The notes beneath the pieces are model-generated. The model saw only the letters and a program-made list of their open reading frames with translations, searched no databases and was not told the DNA's origin. Below, piece by piece: positions 1 to 7,392 of a stretch of 19,513 nucleotides of DNA. The stretch is from assembly GCA_002343715.1 (NCBI GenBank), contig DDSA01000116.1, positions 1,286-20,798 on the forward strand, given 5' to 3'. Made by a program: the position numbers and the translations under genes. Source of the DNA: Phycisphaerales bacterium UBA2402. GTDB lineage: Bacteria > Planctomycetota > Phycisphaerae > Phycisphaerales > UBA1924. The stretch's first letter is position 1. Each line of letters opens with the position of its first letter.

Positions 1-207
1 GCGCTGCTCAACCCGCTGCAGGTCTTCAAGATGTGGTCGCTGCACGCCGGCGAGGCGACCCTCGACGTGCTGGGGCCGGTGGGCCTGTACGCGGCGGAGG
101 AGCACGGTGCACGGCTGCACCTGTACTTCGGGCTGGACCTCGCGGCGTGGATCGTCCTGCCGCTGGCGCTCGCGGGGGTCGTGTTTTCGAGGAGGAACCC
201 GGTATGA
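1..207 (+). CDS. nosY: NosY-like ABC transporter permease, C-terminal fragment
   Basis: The reading frame is open from base 1 and ends at TGA 205-207, giving the last 68 residues of a membrane protein. The tail reads LLNPLQVFKMWSL, then LDVLGPVGLYA, then a hydrophobic segment (AAWIVLPLALAGVVF) and a short basic end (SRRNPV). The 'LNP...DVLGP.GLY' pattern with a final transmembrane helix fits NosY, the permease of the NosDFY ABC system that supports assembly of the copper sites of nitrous-oxide reductase NosZ. The stop overlaps the start of nosL in an ATGA arrangement, so the two are translationally coupled, which matches the usual nosDFYL order. The call rests on a short tail plus the neighbour; another ABC-2 type permease is possible. 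Confidence 0.72.
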   Translation, partial: ALLNPLQVFKMWSLHAGEATLDVLGPVGLYAAEEHGARLHLYFGLDLAAWIVLPLALAGVVFSRRNPV

Positions 208-707
208 AGCGCGCAGCCGCAACGGTGGGTTGGAGACTCTGCGTGGCGGGTGCGATGCTCGCCGCGGGGTGCGGCGGCCCCGAGCTGAACGGCCCGCCCG
301 AACTGCGCCTGGGCCGTGATGAATGCGCCGAGTGCGGGATGCTGATCGCCGAGGATCGGTGCGCCGCGGCGCTGTTGGCGGAGATTGACCGCCGGCGTGA
401 GCACCGCATCTTCGATGATCTGTGCTGTCTCTTTGATTACCGTGCCAAGCACGCCAATGAGACCGTCATCGCTGCCTTCGCCCGTGACTACGGCGCGGGC
501 GGCTGGATCGGAGCACAGACCGCGGCGTATGTTCTCTCAGAGCCGGACCGACAGCCCACACCGATGGCCTCGGGCATGGTGGCCTTCGCGGACCCCGCCG
601 CGGCGGCCATGCGCGCGACGGAGACGGGGGGCCGTGTGCTGGACTATGAGGCCCTCGCCGCGGCGCGGGCCGCGATCAGAGCCTCCTGGCGAAAAACGCC
701 GCAGTGA
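204..707 (+). CDS. nosL: NosL family copper-binding lipoprotein
   Basis: 167 residues. A lipoprotein signal (basic MKR, hydrophobic stretch, lipobox AAGC) puts the lipidated cysteine at residue 23, so the mature protein is membrane-anchored outside the cytoplasm. CAECGM at 41-46 is the family's C-x2-C-G-M motif. It is followed by the FDD..C segment (IFDDLCCLFDY), the GGWIGAQTAAYV stretch and PMASGMVAF, all in NosL order. NosL binds Cu(I) and passes it to the NosZ maturation machinery. The ATG at 204 overlaps the stop of the upstream nosY-like gene and directly precedes the signal peptide; the longer open frame from 33 lies inside the nosY frame and is not used. Length is normal for the family. 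nosZ itself would lie upstream, outside the window. Confidence 0.9.
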   Translation: MKRAAATVGWRLCVAGAMLAAGCGGPELNGPPELRLGRDECAECGMLIAEDRCAAALLAEIDRRREHRIFDDLCCLFDYRAKHANETVIAAFARDYGAGGWIGAQTAAYVLSEPDRQPTPMASGMVAFADPAAAAMRATETGGRVLDYEALAAARAAIRASWRKTPQ

Positions 708-735
708 CGACCCGCCGTGGCGATATCATGAGATC

Positions 736-1317
736 ATGGCCAACCGATACTCCGTTGCCGACATCGCCACGCTCTTCCCCGACCTCATGCACATCAAGGA
801 CGCGGCGCTGCGCGATAAGGTCGCGGCGGTCTGGGATGAAGCGCTGACCTCGGGCTGCGGCGGCAAGGGGTGGACCTTCGATGAGATCAGGGCGATTCCG
901 TTCACGCTCCTGGCGGGGAAAATCGACCTGCGCTTCGTGGAGCACCTCAACTCGTGCTGCAAGCAGTGCATCGCCATCACAAAGGTCCTCGGCGAGGTCT
1001 TCGGCCATCGCGTCCCCGTGAACCTCGATGCGCTCATCGCCGGCAGCCTCCTGGCGGACGTGGGCAAGATGCTGGAGTTTGATAAGGACGCGGCCGGCAG
1101 GGTCATCAAGGGCTATTACGGCGAGATGCTGCGCCACCCCTTCAGCGGCGTGGCCCTTTGTTACAAGCACGGCATCCCGCCGGAGGTGATGCATATCGTG
1201 GCGACACACAGCCACGAGGGCGATAAGGTGGAACGCACGATCGAGAGTTGGATTTTCCATCACGCGGACTTCATCGACTTCGACATCGCGAAAGTGCTTG
1301 GCAAGAAAGCGACCTGA
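736..1317 (+). CDS. HD-domain (putative metal-dependent phosphohydrolase-like) protein
   Basis: 193 residues, soluble, with no signal peptide. The C-terminal two thirds follow the HD fold: H70 in VEHLNSCC, the segment LIAGSLLADVGKMLEF (100-115), H134 in RHPFSGVAL, H153 and H158 in HIVATHSHEG, and D178 in HHADFIDFD. These are the usual metal-ligand positions of HD phosphohydrolases. In relatives I know of, the central motif reads L-L-H-D-V-G-K; here the histidine is alanine (A107-D108), so one ligand is missing and activity may be lost or changed. The start is the first ATG in frame, 28 bases after nosL, and no clear Shine-Dalgarno is visible. It could be co-transcribed with nosL but has no obvious link to denitrification. 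The substrate is unknown. Confidence 0.75.
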   Translation: MANRYSVADIATLFPDLMHIKDAALRDKVAAVWDEALTSGCGGKGWTFDEIRAIPFTLLAGKIDLRFVEHLNSCCKQCIAITKVLGEVFGHRVPVNLDALIAGSLLADVGKMLEFDKDAAGRVIKGYYGEMLRHPFSGVALCYKHGIPPEVMHIVATHSHEGDKVERTIESWIFHHADFIDFDIAKVLGKKAT

Positions 1318-1381
1318 GGCAACGGCAAGCGAAGGCATTGACCGCCGAGCGTATTTCGTTATGGCAATGTCGGTGAAACCG

Positions 1382-1403
1382 GGCCGCGCCGGCCGGCGTG
1401 GTC
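1382..1403 (+). terminator. GC-rich hairpin downstream of the HD gene
   Basis: A 9-bp stem with two G-U pairs is built around the perfect 12-bp palindrome CGCCGGCCGGCG (1387-1398), 65 bases after the HD gene stop. No T-run follows, so it is at best a U-less terminator or an RNA-stabilising hairpin. Confidence 0.35.
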
Positions 1404-1783
1404 GGATCATTCAGGGAAGGTGCCTTCGCACTTGTGCGGCGCAGAACCATCACTTGTTGGGATGCCGCGTTTTGAATGACAGGGGTGTTCTTTCTTGACT
1501 TTGACCGCCGACCCCCCTCTCATTACCCTACCGGGAGCGATTCCGGGAATGGGCGGGGCGCTGGCCCCGCGTGCCATGTGCTGCGGTCTACCGCGGCGGT
1601 CGCTCCGCTCTGGTGATAGTGACATCCCGGAAGTGGAGTGGACAATCGGCCTCGGAGGGATTTCGGCGCACCGGAGGGAAACTTCGAGTGCGCGTCTGTG
1701 CTTGTGAGCATCCCGGCACGGTTCAGTCGGCGGAACAAACTGGCCGCAGAGAGGGCTTGCCAGCCTGAAGCGGATGTGTATCG

Positions 1784-1811
1784 GCACTGATTCTCACTTC
1801 AGAATCGGTGC
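1784..1811 (+). promoter_or_regulatory. Stem-loop abutting the rho ribosome-binding site
   Basis: GCACTGATTCT (1784-1794) pairs with AGAATCGGTGC (1801-1811): eleven pairs, one of them G-U, with a 6-base loop. The right arm ends one base before GGGAG (1812-1816), the likely Shine-Dalgarno for the ATG at 1829 (12-base spacing). No T-run follows, so this looks like a 5'-leader element affecting translation or stability rather than a terminator. Confidence 0.55.
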
Positions 1812-1828
1812 GGGAGCAGTGAATCACT

Positions 1829-3112
1829 ATGGACTCTTTCGGACAGGGGCAAGGACGCAGAAGACGGCGGCGAGGCCGTCGTGGCGGCGGTGGTGGTCCC
1901 GGAGGCGGTGGCGGTGGAGACGGCCAGCGGTTCGGTCACTCTCACCCGCAGCACCGACCCGGCCAGCAGCACGGGCACCGGCCCGGGCACGCGGGTGGGC
2001 ACCAGGGTCAACATCAGAACGGGCAGGCGGGTGGGGCGCGGCCCTCGACGATGCCGGTGGACCTGGATGGGAACCCGTTGATCCTGCCGCCGGACGCGAG
2101 ACGGTTTGAAGACCTGACTTCGATCGATCCGCAGCCGCGGCTGACACTCGAATACCCGGGCTGTCCGGCGAGTTGCCGCTTGATCGACCTGTTCTGCCCG
2201 ATCGGGCGCGGGCAGCGGGCGCTGATCGTGTCTCCGCCGAAGGCGGGCAAGACCACGCTACTCAAAGACATCGGCACGGCGCTCCTGCGGAACCACCCGG
2301 AGGTGCAGTTGGTGCTGCTGCTGGTGGACGAGCGTCCGGAGGAAGTGACGGATTTCAAGCGGCACTTCGCGGCGGTGATCGAAAGTCTGGCGCCGCCCGA
2401 TCTGATCGCGCGCGGGGAAGCGGCCGTGGCGGAGATGAGCGGTGAAGAAGGTTCACCGCCGCTCGACGTGGCGCCCGAAGAGACTCCCGCGCCTTCGCCG
2501 GCGGCGCTGCGTTGCCGAGTCATGGCCAGCAGCAATGACCACCAGGTGGACAAGCACATCGAAGTGGCGACGACGACGATCGAGCGCTGCCGCAGGATGG
2601 TGGAAGCCGGCAAGCACGTGGTGGTGCTGCTCGATTCGCTGACGCGGGTGGGCCGGGCCTTCAACAACAGCCGGCGCTTCGCGGGCAGCGGGCGCACCAT
2701 GACGGGCGGGCTGGACAGCAAGGCGCTCGAAGTGCCGCGGCAGTTGTTCGGCTCCGCGCGGAACACGGAAGAGGCGGGCAGCCTGACGATCATCGCCAGT
2801 TGCCTGGTGGACACCGGCTCGGCGGCGGACCAGGTCATCTTCGAGGAGTTCAAGGGCAGCGGCAACATGGAGTTGATCCTCGATCGAAGAATCGCGGAGC
2901 GGCGGCTCTTCCCCGCGATCAACCTGGCCGAGAGCGGGACTCGGAAAGAAGACAAGTTGATGGGCGAGAAGGAACTGCAAACAGTCACGGCGCTGCGGCG
3001 GCGGCTGATGCAGATGCCCCCACCCCAGCAGGTGGAGCAGTTGCTGGCGGCCCTCAAGCGCTACCCGACGAATGCGGTGATGGTGAACTCGGCGGGCAAT
3101 CAGCGGGAATAG
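1829..3112 (+). CDS. rho: Transcription termination factor Rho, lacking the OB-fold domain
   Basis: 427 residues. The RecA-type hexameric RNA translocase core is complete: Walker A SPPKAGKTT (135-143), catalytic-glutamate segment VDERPEEVTDF (166-176), Walker B VVVLLDS (264-270), LTRVGRAFN, MTGGLDSKAL, SLTIIASCLVDTGS, EEFKGSGNMEL and arginine finger region SGTRKED (R372). The N-terminus is abnormal. Residues 1-75 are low complexity (six arginines at 10-15, glycine runs, eight histidines between 37 and 62) and run straight into the linker before the ATPase core (DARRFEDLTSIDP). The cold-shock-like OB fold with its GFGFLR motif, the usual primary RNA site, is absent. TGA at 1820-1822 in the same frame blocks any upstream start. 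A further oddity is about 47 extra residues, acidic and proline-rich, between roughly 178 and 229, where other Rho proteins have a short link to the VASTFDE-like segment (here VMASSNDHQ). Confidence 0.95.
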   Translation: MDSFGQGQGRRRRRRGRRGGGGGPGGGGGGDGQRFGHSHPQHRPGQQHGHRPGHAGGHQGQHQNGQAGGARPSTMPVDLDGNPLILPPDARRFEDLTSIDPQPRLTLEYPGCPASCRLIDLFCPIGRGQRALIVSPPKAGKTTLLKDIGTALLRNHPEVQLVLLLVDERPEEVTDFKRHFAAVIESLAPPDLIARGEAAVAEMSGEEGSPPLDVAPEETPAPSPAALRCRVMASSNDHQVDKHIEVATTTIERCRRMVEAGKHVVVLLDSLTRVGRAFNNSRRFAGSGRTMTGGLDSKALEVPRQLFGSARNTEEAGSLTIIASCLVDTGSAADQVIFEEFKGSGNMELILDRRIAERRLFPAINLAESGTRKEDKLMGEKELQTVTALRRRLMQMPPPQQVEQLLAALKRYPTNAVMVNSAGNQRE

Positions 3113-3193
3113 AACGGACGCGCGGCGCGTTTCACGGCCCCGCGGCGCACGTGGCTGATTGGAAGCGAGGTTCGTTCAACGGGAGGATCGGCG

Positions 3194-3664
3194 ATGGCGA
3201 TGCGGATCGTGGCGAGCGAGCGGATCAGTGCCCCGACGTCGGTAGTATTTTCCGTGATGAGCGACTTTGCCGGAGCGGCCGGGCGGATCCGCGGGATCAG
3301 GAAGATAGAGATGCTCACCGACGGACCCGTGGGCAAAGGGACACGGTTCCGGGAGACTCGCATCGTGTTCGGCGTGGAAGCGACCGAGACGATGGAGGTC
3401 ATCGACTTTCAGCCCGGGCGTTCGTACACGCTCGTCTCCACAAGCGGCGGAAGCGAATACCGTGCTGTGATGAGCGTGCGACCGGCCGGCGCGGGCAGCG
3501 AGATCGAGATGGAGTTCAGCGGTCGTCCGCTGACACTCCCCGCCAAGTTCATGGGATTCCTGATGGGCTGGATGGTGCGGGGCGTGTGCGAGAAAATGGT
3601 CAAGCAGGACCTGGCGGACATCAAGGCAGCGGCGCAGCACGCGATGGATCATGCGACTACGTGA
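3194..3664 (+). CDS. SRPBCC (START/polyketide-cyclase-like) family protein
   Basis: 156 residues, cytoplasmic. The order fits the SRPBCC helix-grip fold: first strand MRIVASERISAPTSVVFSVMSDF with the typical 'I.AP...VF.v.sDf' opening, then IRKIEML, KGTRFRETRIVF, strands around ATETMEVIDFQPGRSYTLV, and a long C-terminal helix from about residue 113 to the end (KFMGFLMGWMV...KQDLADIKAAAQ). Such proteins bind hydrophobic ligands or act as cyclases, dehydratases or stress-related carriers; the ligand cannot be read from sequence. GGGAGG at 3181-3186 lies 7 bases before the ATG and fixes this start. The gene lies 81 bases after rho on the same strand, with only a weak hairpin (3118-3130) between, so read-through from rho is possible. 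Confidence 0.82.
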   Translation: MAMRIVASERISAPTSVVFSVMSDFAGAAGRIRGIRKIEMLTDGPVGKGTRFRETRIVFGVEATETMEVIDFQPGRSYTLVSTSGGSEYRAVMSVRPAGAGSEIEMEFSGRPLTLPAKFMGFLMGWMVRGVCEKMVKQDLADIKAAAQHAMDHATT

Positions 3665-3702
3665 CCGAGGCCGGGCCGCGCTCACGCACAGCCCGGCCTC
3701 GG
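3665..3702. terminator. Perfect 12-bp hairpin between convergent genes
   Basis: CCGAGGCCGGGC (3665-3676) and GCCCGGCCTCGG (3691-3702) are exact inverted copies around a 14-base loop, starting at the base after the SRPBCC stop codon and ending 21 bases before the stop of the opposing gene. No T-run is present on either strand, so it is a bidirectional hairpin without the classic U-tract. Confidence 0.65.
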
Positions 3703-3723
3703 ATACGTTCACCTCAAAGTCAA

Positions 3724-6700
3724 TCAGCAGCCGCCGGCTTCCCATGCGAGGAAGAACGCCTCAACATCGGAGCCGTCGATGCCGCCGTCGAGATTGACGT
3801 CCGCGGTTGGATAGCCGTTCTCCCACGCGCGGAAGAACGCCTCGACATCCGAGCCATCGACCCCGCCGTCGCCGTTGAAGTCGGCGGGGCAGAACGCGCC
3901 GTCGGCGAGCGTGAACTGGTACCAGACGATGTCGAAGGGGCCGGCCTTGGAGCCGCCGGCGTGAGCCGTGCCCCCTGCAAACTCGATCGTCATGCTCATG
4001 TCGATGCCGCCGACGGTGCTGCTATTGGCGATCGCGCCGGGGAACTCCAGCACGTCACTGCCGCGGGAAGCCGAATCGGGCGGGCTGGGCTGGTCGTTGG
4101 CGGTGTTGACGTCGGACACGGCGAGGAAGTAGGTTCCCGCCGGGAGCGTTCGGGTGAGTTGCCCGTTGCCCTGGTTTCCCCCCTCGGCGATGGGCTCAAG
4201 GGCGGCGTCGTAAAGCCACATGTCCAGCGAACTGACGTTGAGCACGCCCCGAGAGATCGTGATGGTACCGGTGGGAATGGTGCCGGGGACCACAACAGGC
4301 GCGACGCGTTCGGACTCGAGGGTGGAGAGGTACTCCTGGGTGGTGCTCCCGTTTCCGTACACGCGGTAGTACATCATCTCTTGTCGGCCGAAACCGTACC
4401 ACTGGTTGAACCGGGGCGGGGACGACGCGTCCATCGAGGTCTGGAAGGCGGAATCGATAGTGGGCGAGATGACGCCGTCGGTCTGGCGCAGACCACGCAG
4501 CACACCCGTGTGTCCCGCGATGCCGCTGGTACTCAGAATCATGCGGTGGCGATAGATCGCGGGCACGGCCGCGGCGGTCTGGATGTGAAAGTAGTCGGGG
4601 TTGTCCGAGTTCAGAGAGGCCGGGATGTTGCCGGTGGAGTAGCCGTACACCCCTTGGCCCGAGGCGAGCATCGCCGGGGTGGCGTACGACTTGAAGTCGT
4701 TGGGTTCGACTTCGAGCACGGAGCCGGCGGGCGGCGCGGCGAGGACAGTGAGTGAAGCGCTCTCGGAGTTCGATCGTCCTTGCGCATCGGTGGCGGTCAG
4801 CGGGATGGAGTACGTGCCCGGCGTGAAGCCGGCACCGATGGTCAGCGTGGTGGCGTACGTCTCTCCAAAGGCGCGGGGCAGTTCAAAGTTGGAGGCCCCG
4901 CCCAACGTCTGCAGATCGGCGAACACCCGGATGCCGGTGCTCGGCGGGTTGTTGCCGGGGGTGATCGCGGCGCTGAGCACGGTGGAGCCCCCGCCCGGGA
5001 TCGGGGTGTCGGACGCGATCACGGGATTGGGATCGGCGGAGGCATCCACCTGCGGGTCCTGGGGAGATCCGACGTAGAACTTGAACCACATGATCTCGAA
5101 GGAGTTGGTCTTGCCGACCTCCAGTGTGTGTGTCCCACCGGCGTGGCTGATGAAGACGTTCATGTTGAGGGGTGTTCCGGTGACGGTCCCCGGGGTGCTG
5201 TTCAGGATCGCATTCGGGTAATCCAGAACCGCGCTCGCGCGATTGGGTGAATCAGCAGGCGTAGGCTGGTTGTTGGCGACGTTCGTGTTGGACAGGGCGA
5301 GGTAGTACGCGCCGGGCGCCAACGTGCGGGTGAACGTGGTGGTGCCTTCGTACCCGCCGGAGGGCACGGGCTCGTAGTCGGCATCGTACACCCAGAAGTC
5401 GAGCGTCTGGGTGTTGGCGCCCGTCCGCGAGATGGAGATGGTGGTGTCGGTGTTGGTGCCGAAGTTGACCGGGATCACCGTCGGCGTGACCGGCTGAGAC
5501 TGGAAGGTGGCCAGATACTCGGCCCCGGTGGCGGGTGCGCCGGTTCCGGTAACACGGTAGTGCAGTTGCTCCTGCTTGCCGAATCCGTACCACTGACTCA
5601 TGCGGGCCGGAACGGTGATCAACCCGGACGTCTGCACGGCCGCATCGGTGCCGGCGTTGATCACGCCCGCGGTCTGGGTGAGGCCTCGGATGGTGCCGGT
5701 GTGCCCGGTGGAGCCGGGCGTGGTGAGGACGAGCGAGTTGAGGTAGATGCCCGGCGGCGCGGCCGGGACGGTGACGAGGAAGTTGTCGGAACTGGCGATG
5801 CCCGGGGTGGTGGTGCTGGTGCCTGTGGTGACGCCCCAGATACCGGTGCCGGGGCTGAGCGCGATTACCTGCGATGTGCCCTTCGTGTCGTTCGGCTCCA
5901 CTTCCAAGGCGTATCCGGCGGGGGGAGCGCCCACGACGGTCATCCGGAGATTTCCCGCCCCGACTCGGGATTGGGCATCAGAGATGGACAGAAGGATGTT
6001 GTAGTTGCCGCCGGTCTGCGTGACCGGGACATCAAGAGTGTACGTGAAGACGTTGTTGCCCTGGGGATCGAAGGCCTGGCTCGCTGAGCCGCCGAATGCG
6101 GAGAGATCGGCGTTGACGCCCAGCCCGGTGCTCGCGGGCGTGGTGCCCGGCGTGGCGGTGACGGTCAGCAGGGTGCTGGTGCCCGCGAGAACCCCGACCT
6201 GGTTGAAGCCCGGCTCGAAGGTGCCCGCGCCGTACGGGTTGGTGGGGCTGGGTGGGCCGGGTGTGAAGCGGCTGATGAACTGCGGAACGATGCCGGTGCC
6301 CGCGGCGGTGCCGCTGGCCAGCATGGTGGTCACCCCCGACACGCCGGGCGTGAACTTGCGGACATTCCCCGTCGTGGCGGCTGAGGCGGTCTGATCGGTG
6401 AAGAGGACATCCCCGTTCCCGAGTACATGAACCCCCTTGAGGCCCAGGCTGACGTTGTAGAACGCGACTTGCGCACCCGCGGCGTCGTAGCGGTAGACGC
6501 CCGAGGCGGTGGCCCCACCCCCGCCCGCTGCCCAGACCTCATCGGCACCGGAAGGACCGGTGGGGAAGACCGCGACCTGCTGAGCGGAACGGATGTTCCC
6601 CGAGGCGGAGTTGTCGCGGAAAAGCCCGAAGAACGTGCCGTCGGTCTCGTAGAGCCGCATGTTGTTGTTGAGCAGGTCGGAAATGAGCAGACGCCCGCCG

Positions 6701-7296
6701 AGCACCGCGGCATCGATCGGGTTGCTGCCGGCGACCGTGAACGAAGTCACGTACGCACCGCTCGTTTCGTACACGAGGATCGCGTTGCCGGGTGCGCCGC
6801 CCGCGGTGCCGGTGTTGGTGATGTACATCCGGTTGCCGACCTGCGCCAGGCCGCGCATGTTCGACATGCCGCCGGTGATGGTGCGGATGTACACGGGGTA
6901 GATGCTGTTGGGCGGGTCGTAGGTGGCGGTGAAGCAGAAGACCGCGTTGGCGACCTGGTCGCTGATCCAGATCTCGTTGCCGACCTGCACCACTTCCTTC
7001 GGCGTGACAAAGGTGTAGGGCGAGGTCGCGTTGCTGATGAAGTTCGCATCCACGAGCGAGCCGTCGGCCTCGCTGAAGAGCATGATGCGGGCCGCGCCCG
7101 AGGGGTTGGAGGTCCCGCTGGCCGAGTCGCCGATCATGAGGTACTGGGCCGGAGCGCTCGTCGCGGTGGCCGCGAAGAGGGCGGCGGCGGCTGCGTTCCC
7201 CACGAACCGCTTGAGGCTGCTGGATCGCTTCGGTGTCAGACCCCCCGACTGGGTTGACCCGTTCGGACGAGAAGTGCGCGTTCGCTGGAGTGCCAT
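3724..7296 (-). CDS. Large secreted modular protein with C-terminal GC-type dockerin
   Basis: 1190 residues. A long, basic N-terminus leads to a signal peptide with cleavage likely after SAPA (residue 50). Residues about 52-345 look like a beta-propeller or NHL-like region (repeated GNRMYI, GGRLLI, 'lyetdGtf' patterns). Two tandem modules follow, about 365-745 and 750-1130. Each has an Ig-like part ('TPGTTPASTGLGVNADLS' against 'TPGNNPPSTGIRVFADLQ'), an LEVEPND region (464-470, 861-867), a QWYGFG(K/R)QE motif (568-576, 965-973) and a terminal beta-sandwich. The C-terminus has two EF-hand-like calcium loops, DFNGDGGVDGSDVEAFF (1139-1155) and DVNLDGGIDGSDVEAFF (1166-1182), ending in GGC. This tail is the planctomycete GC-type dockerin, thought to mediate sorting or attachment. 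AAGGGA, 7 bases upstream, supports the ATG at 7296. Enzymatic activity is not evident; a surface or adhesive role is inferred. Confidence 0.85.
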   Translation of the reverse strand: MALQRTRTSRPNGSTQSGGLTPKRSSSLKRFVGNAAAAALFAATATSAPAQYLMIGDSASGTSNPSGAARIMLFSEADGSLVDANFISNATSPYTFVTPKEVVQVGNEIWISDQVANAVFCFTATYDPPNSIYPVYIRTITGGMSNMRGLAQVGNRMYITNTGTAGGAPGNAILVYETSGAYVTSFTVAGSNPIDAAVLGGRLLISDLLNNNMRLYETDGTFFGLFRDNSASGNIRSAQQVAVFPTGPSGADEVWAAGGGGATASGVYRYDAAGAQVAFYNVSLGLKGVHVLGNGDVLFTDQTASAATTGNVRKFTPGVSGVTTMLASGTAAGTGIVPQFISRFTPGPPSPTNPYGAGTFEPGFNQVGVLAGTSTLLTVTATPGTTPASTGLGVNADLSAFGGSASQAFDPQGNNVFTYTLDVPVTQTGGNYNILLSISDAQSRVGAGNLRMTVVGAPPAGYALEVEPNDTKGTSQVIALSPGTGIWGVTTGTSTTTPGIASSDNFLVTVPAAPPGIYLNSLVLTTPGSTGHTGTIRGLTQTAGVINAGTDAAVQTSGLITVPARMSQWYGFGKQEQLHYRVTGTGAPATGAEYLATFQSQPVTPTVIPVNFGTNTDTTISISRTGANTQTLDFWVYDADYEPVPSGGYEGTTTFTRTLAPGAYYLALSNTNVANNQPTPADSPNRASAVLDYPNAILNSTPGTVTGTPLNMNVFISHAGGTHTLEVGKTNSFEIMWFKFYVGSPQDPQVDASADPNPVIASDTPIPGGGSTVLSAAITPGNNPPSTGIRVFADLQTLGGASNFELPRAFGETYATTLTIGAGFTPGTYSIPLTATDAQGRSNSESASLTVLAAPPAGSVLEVEPNDFKSYATPAMLASGQGVYGYSTGNIPASLNSDNPDYFHIQTAAAVPAIYRHRMILSTSGIAGHTGVLRGLRQTDGVISPTIDSAFQTSMDASSPPRFNQWYGFGRQEMMYYRVYGNGSTTQEYLSTLESERVAPVVVPGTIPTGTITISRGVLNVSSLDMWLYDAALEPIAEGGNQGNGQLTRTLPAGTYFLAVSDVNTANDQPSPPDSASRGSDVLEFPGAIANSSTVGGIDMSMTIEFAGGTAHAGGSKAGPFDIVWYQFTLADGAFCPADFNGDGGVDGSDVEAFFRAWENGYPTADVNLDGGIDGSDVEAFFLAWEAGGC

Positions 7297-7364
7297 GGTG
7301 GTCCCTTGATGTGGTGGAATCCGAGACTTCGTTCGAAAGTGAAACCGGAGTGACCGGCGATCTC

Positions 7365-7392
7365 ATGGTACCGAAAAGCCGAAGTATGTCAA
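7365..7392 (-). promoter_or_regulatory. Promoter of the 1190-residue dockerin protein gene
   Basis: Read on the minus strand: a consensus TTGACA (-35, plus-strand 7387-7392), a 16-base spacer and TACCAT (-10, 7365-7370; 4 of 6 matches). It lies about 70 bases upstream of the start at 7296. The -35 touches the first palindrome at 7392. Its spacer carries TACCGAAA (plus strand), also found in the second dockerin gene promoter. Confidence 0.55.

Larger units (their letters stand above)
1318..1828 (+). other. Gene-free interval and probable structured rho leader
   Basis: 511 bases without a convincing gene. Short open frames here have no ribosome-binding site and no recognisable protein pattern. 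The interval holds several inverted repeats: 1382-1403 (palindromic CGCCGGCCGGCG core, possible end of the upstream transcript), 1531-1546 (6-bp stem with one G-U closed by GCGA, a GNRA-type tetraloop), 1553-1570 (GCGGGGC/GCCCCGC, 4-base loop), 1583-1594 (GCGG/CCGC) and 1784-1811 next to the rho ribosome-binding site. Bases 1503-1532 are C-rich and G-poor on the plus strand, the kind of composition Rho loads on. I recognise no known riboswitch, tRNA, RNase P, tmRNA or SRP RNA here. A TTGACT at 1495-1500 has no good -10 partner. Confidence 0.5.

Noticed and set aside
1495..1707. Possible 70-residue gene in the rho leader
   Set aside because: It has no ribosome-binding site or recognisable domain, its start is a non-ATG codon, and the sequence folds into hairpins.
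2014..3057. Long minus-strand open frame opposite rho
   Set aside because: It mirrors the codon pattern of rho in very GC-rich DNA, has no family motif, and rho is certain on the other strand.
2800..4755. 651-codon plus-strand open frame crossing the end of rho, the SRPBCC gene and the dockerin gene
   Set aside because: It crosses three well-supported genes in other frames, and its composition (runs of R, G, D) is that of a shadow frame.
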